DNA of 64,000 nucleotides from Paraburkholderia saeva (GTDB lineage: Bacteria > Pseudomonadota > Gammaproteobacteria > Burkholderiales > Burkholderiaceae): the NCBI RefSeq assembly GCF_907164555.1, contig NZ_CAJQZC010000002.1, forward strand, positions 372,001 through 436,000. The letters are read 5' to 3'. The notes below the pieces were generated by a model, which did no database searches, was not told the DNA's origin, and worked only from the letters and a program-made list of their open reading frames with translations. Every line of letters starts with the position of its first letter. The first letter of the stretch is position 1. Positions 57,425 to 64,000 of the stretch are shown piece by piece. Made by a program: the position numbers and the translations under genes.

Positions 57425-58501
57425 ATGACCTTTTCCACGCTTTCCGGCGCCAGCGCCGCCTCCCCAACCCCCGACACCCGTCTGGATCTGCTCAACACCT
57501 GGCTTCGTCCGCATGCCGACCGGTATGGCCTTGAGTTGGCCTCGCTCGCGCCGGCTTCGTCGGATGCGAGTTTCCGGCGCTATTTCCGGCTTGCCGCCAG
57601 CGGTGAGCACGGCGCGTCGCTGATTGCGGTCGACGCGCCGCCGCCGGAGAAGTGCCGCGAGTTCGCGCAGGTCGCGCAACTGCTCGCGCAGGCGGGCGTT
57701 CACGTGCCGCGTGTGCTGGAGGTCGATCTCGACGCGGGTTTCATGCTGGTCACCGATCTCGGCACCCAGTCGTACCTGCGGGCGTTGACCGGAGCGCAGG
57801 GCGAAGAAGGCAGCACGGTCCCACGCACATTGATGCGCGACGCGCTGGATGCGCTGATCCGCTGGCAGCTCGCATCGCAGGCAGACGTCCTGCCGCCGTT
57901 CGACGAAGCGTTTTTGCGCCGTGAAATGGAATTGATGCCCGAGTGGTTTATCGGCCGGCATCTGGATCAGGCCGTCGACGACACCACCCGCGGCGTCCTC
58001 GACCGCACGTTCGCGCTGCTGGTGGCGAGCGCGCGGGCGCAGCCGCAGGTGTTCATGCTGCGCGATTTCATGCCGCGCAACCTGATGATCGCAACCCCGA
58101 ACCCGGGCGTGCTCGACTTCCAGGACGCGGTCTACGGCCCGATTACGTACGATGTCGCTTCGCTGCTGCGCGACGCCTTCCTGAGCTGGGACGAGGAGTT
58201 CGAGCTCGACTGCTTCGTGTACTACTGGGAGCGCGCCAAAAAAGCCGGCCTGCCGGTCGACCCCGATTTCGGCGAATTCTTCCGCCAGCTCGAATGGATG
58301 GGCCTGCAGCGGCATATCAAGGTGCTCGGCCTGTTCTGCCGGATCAACTACCGCGATGGCAAGCCGCACTACATGGCCGACCTGCCGCGCTTCATCGGCT
58401 ATGCGCGCAAGGTGGCCGAACGGTATCGCCCACTCGCGCCTTTTGCGAAGCTGCTCGACCAGCTGGAAGGCCGCGCCATCGACGTCGGCTACACGTTCTG
58501 A
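57425..58501 (+). CDS. amgK: N-acetylmuramate/N-acetylglucosamine kinase AmgK
   Basis: Cytoplasmic aminoglycoside-phosphotransferase-fold kinase (358 aa) that phosphorylates the anomeric position of MurNAc and GlcNAc in cell-wall recycling. Seen are SSDASFRRYFRLAA near the start and LRDFMPRNLM, then VLDFQDAVYGPITYDVASLLRDAF with the metal-binding D. The usual H in the HxDxxxxN catalytic loop is replaced by Leu here. With murU it bypasses de novo UDP-MurNAc synthesis and can give fosfomycin tolerance, as in Pseudomonas. It diverges from lptD, and murU follows 26 bases downstream. Confidence 0.93.
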   Translation: MTFSTLSGASAASPTPDTRLDLLNTWLRPHADRYGLELASLAPASSDASFRRYFRLAASGEHGASLIAVDAPPPEKCREFAQVAQLLAQAGVHVPRVLEVDLDAGFMLVTDLGTQSYLRALTGAQGEEGSTVPRTLMRDALDALIRWQLASQADVLPPFDEAFLRREMELMPEWFIGRHLDQAVDDTTRGVLDRTFALLVASARAQPQVFMLRDFMPRNLMIATPNPGVLDFQDAVYGPITYDVASLLRDAFLSWDEEFELDCFVYYWERAKKAGLPVDPDFGEFFRQLEWMGLQRHIKVLGLFCRINYRDGKPHYMADLPRFIGYARKVAERYRPLAPFAKLLDQLEGRAIDVGYTF

Positions 58502-58527
58502 GCATTTCATCCAGGATCGGTCCCCCT

Positions 58528-59241
58528 GTGAATTACCTGAAGAAAGCGATGATTTTTGCCGCGGGGCGCGGCGAGCGGATGCGTCCGCTGACGGATTCGC
58601 GTCCGAAGCCGCTGCTCGAAGCCGGCGGCCGTGCGTTGATCGAATGGCAGATCGAGCGCCTCGCGCGAGCCGGTTTCAGGACCGTCGTGATCAATCACGC
58701 GTGGCTGGGCGCGCAGATCGAGGCCGCGCTCGGCGACGGCTCGCGCTGGAACATCGCACTGCGCTATTCGCCCGAAGGCGAAGCGCTGGAGACGGCCGGC
58801 GGCATCGCACAGGCGCGAGCGCTGCTGGAGGACGCGGGCAAGCCCGAAATTTTCGTGGCGGTCAGCGGCGACGTATACGCTGACTTCGACTACGGCACGC
58901 TCGACGATCACGGCGCGCGGCTTGCCGCGTTGCCCGAGCCTGGCATGCATCTCGTGATGGTGCCGAATCCGCCGTTCCATCCAGCCGGCGATTTCGGGCT
59001 GGTCGAAGGCGTGCTGTCGCTCGATGCGAGCCCGCGTTTCACGTTCGGCAACATCGGGCTGTACGACACACGGATGTTCGGTGACCTGCAACCTGGCACG
59101 CGTCGGGCGCTGACGCCCTACTACCGCGACGCGATCGCGCGTGGGCGTGCAACGGGCGAGCTGTACGAAGGATTGTGGGAGAACGTCGGCACGCCGGCGC
59201 AGTTGCAGGCGCTCGACGAAAAGCTCGCTGCACGTCGCTAG
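58528..59241 (+). CDS. murU: N-acetylmuramate-1-phosphate uridylyltransferase MurU
   Basis: Nucleotidyltransferase (237 aa) that makes UDP-MurNAc from MurNAc-1-P. Motif AMIFAAGRGERMRPLTDSRPKPLLEAGG is cut as AAGRGERMRPLTD and PKPLLEAGG; VSGDVYADFDY holds the metal-binding D; NVGTPAQL is at the end. GTG start at VNYLKKAMIF; an ATG at 58549 is possible. Same operon as amgK. Confidence 0.93.
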   Translation: MNYLKKAMIFAAGRGERMRPLTDSRPKPLLEAGGRALIEWQIERLARAGFRTVVINHAWLGAQIEAALGDGSRWNIALRYSPEGEALETAGGIAQARALLEDAGKPEIFVAVSGDVYADFDYGTLDDHGARLAALPEPGMHLVMVPNPPFHPAGDFGLVEGVLSLDASPRFTFGNIGLYDTRMFGDLQPGTRRALTPYYRDAIARGRATGELYEGLWENVGTPAQLQALDEKLAARR

Positions 59242-59296
59242 CTGACCCCGGTCGCGCGGCGCCAGACGCCGCGCGCGAATCCAGTGCCAGTGGGCG

Positions 59297-61192
59297 TCAC
59301 TTGGCGCCGCTACCCGCTTCGGTTGCGTGTTCCGCCGCTTCGTCCGCGTGCTCCGCGCGCTGCTGCTGCAACGCCCACATCTGCGCGAAGAGACCGCCTG
59401 CGCGCACCAGCTCCGCGTGCGTGCCGCGTTCGACGATCCGTCCGCGGTCCATCACGATGATCTGCTGCGCGTGCACGACCGTCGACAACCGGTGCGCGAT
59501 GATGAGCGTCGTGCGCTCGCGGGCGATCTGGTCGAGTTCGTGCTGGATCGCGCGTTCGGAGCGAGAATCGAGCGCGGACGTCGCCTCGTCGAAGATCAGG
59601 ATCGGCGGATTCTTCAGGATCGTGCGCGCAATCGCGACGCGCTGTTTTTCACCGCCCGACAGCTTCAGGCCCCGCTCACCGACCGGCGTCTCGTAGCCCT
59701 TCGGCAACCCTTCGATGAAATCGTGAATGTGCGCCGCCCGCGCCGCCGCGATCACTTCGTCGTGCGTGGCGCTCGGGCGGCCGTAGGCGATGTTGTAGTA
59801 GATCGTGTCGTTAAAGAGCACCGTATCCTGCGGCACGATGCCAATCGACGCACGCAACGAATCCTGCGTCACGTCGCGGATATCCTGGCCATCGATCGTA
59901 ATCGCGCCACCCGTTGCGCGGTCCAGATCGTAGAAACGGAACAGCAGCCGCGCGAGCGTCGACTTGCCGGAACCGCTGTGCCCGACGACTGCCGTCGTCG
60001 TGCCAGCAGGAATCGCGAAGCTCACGTCGTGCAGGATCTGGCGCGCGGGTTCGTACGCGAAATTCACGTGATCGAGCCGCACTTCCGCGCCGCGCACGGC
60101 GAGTTCGGTCGCGTTTTCCAGGTCGGGCACTTCCTGCGCGGCGCCGAGCAACGTGAACATGCGATCCATGTCGGTGAGGCTCTGTTTGAGCTCGCGATAC
60201 ACCACGCCGAGGAAATTCAGCGGAATGTAGAGCTGCAGCATAAACGTGTTGATCAGCACGAGGTCGCCGAGCGTAAGCTTGCCCGCCATGACGCCTTGCG
60301 TCGCGCGCCACAGGATGAACACGAGGCCCGTGCCGATGATCGCCTGCTGGCCGAAATTCAGCGCCGACAGCGAGTTCTGTGACTTGATTGCAGCTGCGCG
60401 ATAGCGCTTCAGGTTTTCGTCGTAACGCTTCGCTTCCCACTCTTCGTTGCCGAAGTACTTGACGGTTTCGTAGTTCAGCAGCGAATCGATGGCACGGGAA
60501 TTCGCGCGCGAATCGAGGTCGTTCATCGTGCGACGGAAATGCGTGCGCCACTCGGTCACTTTCACCGTGAACGTGATGTACACGGCGAGCGCGATAAACG
60601 TGACGATCGCGTAATACGCCTCGTATTTGACGACGAAAAATCCCAGCACGAGCCCGACTTCGACGAGCGTCGGCAGGATGCTGTAGAGCGAATACGAAAT
60701 GAGTTGCGTGATGCCGCGCGTGCCGCGTTCGATGTCGCGCGACATGCCACCCGTCTGCCGGTCCAGATGAAAGCGCAGCGACAGCGCGTGAAGATGCCTG
60801 AACACTTTCAGCGCGAGTTGCCGCACGGCGCTTTCGGTCACTTTCGAAAACAGGATTTCGCGCAGTTCGGTGAAAAGCGATGTGGAAAGCCGCACGACGG
60901 CATAGGCGACCACGAGCAGACCAATGCCGCCGAGCAGCACGATGCCCGGCGCGTGATCCGCGCGGCCGAGCGCGGTCAGATGCTGAACCGAAGCGAGACC
61001 GTCGACGATGCGCTTCATCACGATCGGCACGCCGAGGTTCGCGACCTTCGCGCCGATCAGGCAGCTGAGCGCGAATATCACGCGCCACTTATAGGTCGCG
61101 AGGTACGGCAGCAGCGAGAGGATCGTCTGCCAGTCGTTGCGCGGCTGGGTTGAGATCGGAGAAGGCTCGGACGAGGCGGAATAACGGCGCAT
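59297..61192 (-). CDS. ATM1-type ABC exporter (fused membrane and ATPase domains)
   Basis: Half-transporter of 631 aa. A six-helix membrane domain (about 30-330) and an ABC domain with Walker A VVGHSGSGKSTLARL, signature LSGGEKQRVAIA, Walker B ILIFDEATSALD and H-loop LIIAHRLSTV. Similar to mitochondrial Atm1 and bacterial heavy-metal tolerance (HMT1) exporters of glutathione-bound species. I start at MRRYSASSEP; a TTG 84 bases earlier has an AGG too close to it. Convergent with murU. Confidence 0.92.
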   Translation of the reverse strand: MRRYSASSEPSPISTQPRNDWQTILSLLPYLATYKWRVIFALSCLIGAKVANLGVPIVMKRIVDGLASVQHLTALGRADHAPGIVLLGGIGLLVVAYAVVRLSTSLFTELREILFSKVTESAVRQLALKVFRHLHALSLRFHLDRQTGGMSRDIERGTRGITQLISYSLYSILPTLVEVGLVLGFFVVKYEAYYAIVTFIALAVYITFTVKVTEWRTHFRRTMNDLDSRANSRAIDSLLNYETVKYFGNEEWEAKRYDENLKRYRAAAIKSQNSLSALNFGQQAIIGTGLVFILWRATQGVMAGKLTLGDLVLINTFMLQLYIPLNFLGVVYRELKQSLTDMDRMFTLLGAAQEVPDLENATELAVRGAEVRLDHVNFAYEPARQILHDVSFAIPAGTTTAVVGHSGSGKSTLARLLFRFYDLDRATGGAITIDGQDIRDVTQDSLRASIGIVPQDTVLFNDTIYYNIAYGRPSATHDEVIAAARAAHIHDFIEGLPKGYETPVGERGLKLSGGEKQRVAIARTILKNPPILIFDEATSALDSRSERAIQHELDQIARERTTLIIAHRLSTVVHAQQIIVMDRGRIVERGTHAELVRAGGLFAQMWALQQQRAEHADEAAEHATEAGSGAK

Positions 61193-61422
61193 GAAGGTCG
61201 GCTGTGGGGAGGGGGTGTCGGATGTATCGGGGCGCGCCTGCCCGCCAGCTTCCGGTTTGCGCGCTTTCCCGTACAATTCCTGATCTACCTATTGTCGCAG
61301 AAGCCGGCTGGCGCCGCTTTCGCCGCGCTGGCCGGGCACCCGCCACGCCCATGGCGTGAGAAGCGCTTTTATACGAAACAAAGCCAGCCGGCACGAAGCC
61401 CACCCGCCCCATGGATGTCACG

Positions 61423-61818
61423 ATGACTGAAAATCTCCAGCTCCCGCAAAAACCGCCCGCTCTGCGTGTCGTCCCGCAACCGTCGGATTCGAACATGCAT
61501 GGCGACGTGTTCGGCGGCTGGATCATGGCGCAGGTCGACATCGCCGGATCGATCCCGGCGAGCCGCCGCGCGAACGGCCGCGTCGCGACGATCGCGGTCA
61601 ATTCGTTTGTGTTCAAGCAGCCGGTTTTTGTCGGCGACCTGCTGAGCTTTTACGCGGATATCGTGAAGACGGGCAATACGTCGGTCACGGTTTCGGTCGA
61701 GGTGTACGCGCAGCGTCTGAGTCTCGCTGAGCAGGTCGTGAAAGTGACCGAAGCGACGCTCACGTACGTCGCCACCGACACCGACCGCCGTCCGCGTGCG
61801 TTGCCGGCGCTGGATTGA
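61423..61818 (+). CDS. Acyl-CoA thioesterase (YciA-like hotdog protein)
   Basis: Hotdog-fold thioesterase of 131 aa. Motifs: PQPSDSNMHGDVFGGWIMAQVD with D and G of the active helix, VNSFVFKQPVFVGDLLSFYA. The ATG at 61411 (MDVTMTENLQL) is also possible; I take MTENLQL, typical of homologues. It lies between the ABC exporter (divergent) and the T6SS islet. Confidence 0.9.
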   Translation: MTENLQLPQKPPALRVVPQPSDSNMHGDVFGGWIMAQVDIAGSIPASRRANGRVATIAVNSFVFKQPVFVGDLLSFYADIVKTGNTSVTVSVEVYAQRLSLAEQVVKVTEATLTYVATDTDRRPRALPALD

Positions 61819-62046
61819 GTCGTCCATTTGTGTTTCGGGATGGTAGTTCCCGAATTCGCAGCGGTAAGTCACACGTCGCTTCGACGATTTCCCTCGCATA
61901 TGTTTCGACTGTATTGCGTGTCCCACACAGGGTCTCGCCGTACGCGTTGAGCCACCACAGTTCTTGACAATCCCGGAATGACAGCGTGCTAGCGTGGTAG
62001 ACAATCAAATTGTCTGGCTTCGCAAAAGCCAATCCAGGAGTTTCCT

Positions 62047-62601
62047 ATGGAGCGCCACAACTGCGTTCAGGGCGACGAGACGACAACAGGTGGCTATATC
62101 GTCGGTGCATCCGATATGCGGATGACAAACAAAGGGAAGCCATTCGCCCTGGAGGGCGACGAAGTCTATTGTCCGGCGTGCGAAACGATGGGACGCATCC
62201 TTTGTGTCGGACCACATCGCAACAACTCGTTCCACGGCAGGAAAGATGCCCTCGAAGGCGATCTCTGCATATGCAAGTGTGACCCGAAGCCGCAACTGAT
62301 TGCTTCCATGACGAATGTGAAGCACCGTTTCACTCATGAGGAACTCGTTGCCCTAGGCTACGCAAAGTCTCCCGTGGAGACCGGATTTACCGGTGAAGTG
62401 GGACTGTTCGACGAGCAGGTACAGCTCTCGCGGCCAATCCATGGCCGCGACCTGGCCGGTTTGCCCTTCCTTGTTCAAACCACGGATGGCCGACGTTTCG
62501 CCGGACAACTGGATTCGAACGGTCAGTTGCCGCGTATCGCAACCGAAGGGCCAGGAATGTACGAGATTTTCTGGGGTGACGAAGCCCTCGCGAGGGTTTG
62601 A
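62047..62601 (+). CDS. PAAR-domain T6SS spike protein with C-terminal extension
   Basis: 184-aa protein. Residues 1-90 are a PAAR cone domain (CVQGDETTTGGYIVGAS, KGKPFALEGDEVYCPAC, DALEGDLCICKC), which tips the VgrG spike of type VI secretion. Residues about 110-184 (GEVGLFDEQVQLSRP, GLPFLVQTTDGRRFAGQLD, YEIFWGDEAL) look like a transthyretin-like beta sandwich used as effector adaptor. An AGGAG site 6 bases before ATG. The Tae4 gene starts 2 bases after its stop, so they are coupled. Confidence 0.9.
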   Translation: MERHNCVQGDETTTGGYIVGASDMRMTNKGKPFALEGDEVYCPACETMGRILCVGPHRNNSFHGRKDALEGDLCICKCDPKPQLIASMTNVKHRFTHEELVALGYAKSPVETGFTGEVGLFDEQVQLSRPIHGRDLAGLPFLVQTTDGRRFAGQLDSNGQLPRIATEGPGMYEIFWGDEALARV

Positions 62602-62603
62602 AC

Positions 62604-63239
62604 ATGCCGCAGCATGTGCCCGCTGCCGGCCGCCACACGGTCAGGACCAACTCGACACCTGGCTCCGTTCTCAGCCTGCAAGTACAACCTGTTATGTTTC
62701 AGCAACTATGGGACAACTACGCAACAGGAAATCCCTATGACGATCCGACAGGTACTTATTCGAACCAGTGTGCAATTCGAATGAGCGTCACACTGCACCG
62801 CGCCGGAATTGACATGAAGTCCTTTTCGTCGAAAGTGGTAAAGCCGGCTGCAGGAAAAACAGGCATCGGACGGATTGTCCTCAACGGCAAACCCACGGCA
62901 ACCCGCGCCGACGAACTGGCTCAGTGGCTCAGTCTCAAACCTTTTGCCGGCCTGCCTGCCAGGCCCGAAAACATCAGCGGCGCAGACTGGCAGCGGTTAG
63001 TCGCAAGGCGCACCGGCATCGTATTTTTTGGCGGCTACTGGCGCCGCGACGGTGAATCGGAAGAGTCAGCATCAGGTGGCCACATCGATCTCTGGAATGG
63101 CAGCAGACTGACGAACAACGGCTTTTTCGGGACCATCGAGACATTCATGCGATTCAGTCTGAATATCCAGAACCCATGGATACCGATGTACTCGGATCTT
63201 CGAAACTCGAAGGTCATTCTTTTCTTCGAGATCAAATGA
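62604..63239 (+). CDS. tae4: T6SS peptidoglycan amidase effector Tae4
   Basis: 211-aa effector of the Tae4 family, an NlpC/P60-like D,L-endopeptidase that cuts the gamma-D-Glu-mDAP bond of peptidoglycan. Catalytic Cys56 in SNQCAIRMSVTLHRAG and His160 in SASGGHIDLWNG are both there. It is about 50 residues longer at the N-terminus than the usual 160-aa Tae4. The start is ATG 62604; a TTG 6 bases earlier is in frame. No signal peptide, as it travels by the T6SS. Confidence 0.93.
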   Translation: MPQHVPAAGRHTVRTNSTPGSVLSLQVQPVMFQQLWDNYATGNPYDDPTGTYSNQCAIRMSVTLHRAGIDMKSFSSKVVKPAAGKTGIGRIVLNGKPTATRADELAQWLSLKPFAGLPARPENISGADWQRLVARRTGIVFFGGYWRRDGESEESASGGHIDLWNGSRLTNNGFFGTIETFMRFSLNIQNPWIPMYSDLRNSKVILFFEIK

Positions 63240-63556
63240 TGCGTCGCATCGTGGTGCTGGTTGCGGGCGGCATGACAGGCGCGCTGATCGGGTGCCTGTT
63301 CGACCTTATACCGGTTGCAATCGAGAAATCGACCGGTGTCTATCTATGCAGGGAATCCTGTCCGCCGTGGTTCAGGCTAGGGTCACTCGGTGTCTATCTG
63401 GTTGTGCCCATTGTCTGGGCCGGCCTTCTTGCATTTGCCACCGGGGAATCTGCAGCTCGACGAGTGCCCGCAGTGATGGCTTTCGCTATCGCCTCCAGCG
63501 CACTAATGCTGGCAATCACGTGGTTTGCCTACGCGCATCAGGCGCAACTCATATAG
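63236..63556 (+). CDS. Small membrane protein, candidate Tae4 immunity protein
   Basis: 106-aa protein with three hydrophobic helices (RIVVLVAGGMTGALIGCLF; LGVYLVVPIVWAGLLAFAT; VMAFAIASSALMLAITWFAY) and a periplasmic loop with two cysteines (YLCRESCPPWF). Its ATG overlaps the tae4 stop as ATGA, so translation is coupled. Position fits the immunity role, but known Tai4 proteins are soluble periplasmic proteins, not three-helix membrane proteins, so this may be a new type or a different function. Confidence 0.75.
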   Translation: MMRRIVVLVAGGMTGALIGCLFDLIPVAIEKSTGVYLCRESCPPWFRLGSLGVYLVVPIVWAGLLAFATGESAARRVPAVMAFAIASSALMLAITWFAYAHQAQLI

Positions 63557-63583
63557 GAGCGGCGAAGATTCTGGCGGGAATAT

Positions 63584-64000
63584 CTATATGTCTACCACCT
63601 CCTGCGCCACCCCCTGCCGCAACATCGCCGGAATCGCCTCGCACGGCATCGGCTTTGCAAAGTAAAAGCCCTGCATCTCATCACACGCACGTTCGCGCAG
63701 GAATTCGAGCTGCGCCGACGTCTCCACACCCTCCGCGATCACCTGCAATTCCAGCGAGTGCGCGAGCGCGATGATCGCTGACGTGATCGTTTCGTCGTCG
63801 CTCGACGCGCCGATATCCGACACGAACGAGCGGTCGATCTTCAGGCGATCCACCGGAAAGCGCTTCAGATAGCTCAGGCTCGAATAGCCGGTACCGAAAT
63901 CGTCGATGGCGAGACCGATGCCGAGCGCGGAAAGCTCGGTGAGCATCGCCACGGCGTCTTCCGCGTTGCGCATGATCGTGCTCTCGGTCAGTTCGAGTTC
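63584..64000 (-). CDS. EAL-domain protein, C-terminal part
   Basis: C-terminal 138 residues of a cyclic-di-GMP phosphodiesterase domain; the rest lies beyond the window. Seen are LELTEST, IDDFGTGYSSLSYLKRFPVDRLKIDRSFV (key words DDFGTGYSSL, LKIDRSFV), VIAEGVET and GFYFAKPMP. The catalytic metal ligands and Lys of the domain (DDFG, K in LKID, EGVE) are present. Convergent with the T6SS islet. Confidence 0.95.
   Translation of the reverse strand, partial: ELELTESTIMRNAEDAVAMLTELSALGIGLAIDDFGTGYSSLSYLKRFPVDRLKIDRSFVSDIGASSDDETITSAIIALAHSLELQVIAEGVETSAQLEFLRERACDEMQGFYFAKPMPCEAIPAMLRQGVAQEVVDI

Noticed and set aside
61819-62046. A hidden T6SS gene or attachment site before the PAAR gene
   Set aside because: Only short frames with no ribosome site and no inverted or direct repeats of note were found.

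Overview
This window reads as a GC-rich chromosomal segment of a beta-proteobacterium of the Burkholderia/Paraburkholderia group. The evidence is the gene order and the protein sequences: recA-recX-DUF2889-sucC-sucD, miaB-phoH-ybeY-(chaC)-corC-lnt, glyQ-glyS-gmhB-plsC-ygjP, lptD-surA-pdxA-rsmA diverging from amgK-murU, a trimeric porin of the Burkholderia type, and strong third-position G/C codon use. Because of that codon bias there are many long antisense open frames, which were left out. No rRNA, prophage, insertion sequence or CRISPR array is visible.

Layout. 1-4.7 kb: sucD (cut by the window edge), sucC, a DUF2889 gene, recX and recA on the minus strand, with a LexA (SOS) box in front of recA. 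4.8-9.1 kb: an OmpR/TctE-type two-component pair and an MFS transporter with a large periplasmic insert. 9.3 kb: tRNA-Met(CAT) with a terminator. 9.4-12 kb: a small secreted protein and a GntR/FCD regulator diverging from dgoD (galactonate dehydratase). 12.2-16.4 kb: CopD, two multiheme c-type cytochromes, and a hemolysin-III family membrane protein. 16.6-23.2 kb: rhlE, a flavin-binding-type protein, a ferritin-like diiron protein, an MHS-family transporter and a gamma-glutamyltransferase. 23.5-28.7 kb: glycerol catabolism (glpR, glpD, glpK) with a GlpR operator candidate. 28.9-34.3 kb: a HAD phosphatase, ribB under an FMN riboswitch, an XRE-cupin regulator, and a MFS/VOC operon diverging from a LysR regulator. 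34.4-41 kb: the RNA-modification/envelope operon miaB to lnt. 41.2-42.6 kb: a compact RHS toxin gene with a putative immunity gene. 42.9-48.4 kb: glyQS, gmhB, plsC, ygjP. 48.4-51.5 kb: gloA, a fadD remnant, a porin and an EamA exporter. 51.5-61.2 kb: the rsmA-pdxA-surA-lptD cluster, amgK-murU and an ATM1-type ABC exporter. 61.4-63.6 kb: a thioesterase and then a PAAR-Tae4-membrane protein islet of the type VI secretion kind. 63.6-64 kb: the C-terminal part of an EAL-domain protein.

Most of the window is core chromosome: TCA cycle, DNA repair, translation, outer-membrane assembly, cell-wall recycling and lipoprotein maturation. Two short islets carry weapons for competition: RHS toxin plus immunity at 41.2-42.6 kb, and PAAR plus Tae4 amidase plus a candidate immunity membrane protein at 62.0-63.6 kb. 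Both look less GC-rich than their neighbours and sit between core genes. They are the best candidates for unusual biology, along with a GntR regulator that seems to need a non-canonical ATT start codon and an RHS gene that appears to be a fusion of a Sec signal peptide to an RHS C-terminus.
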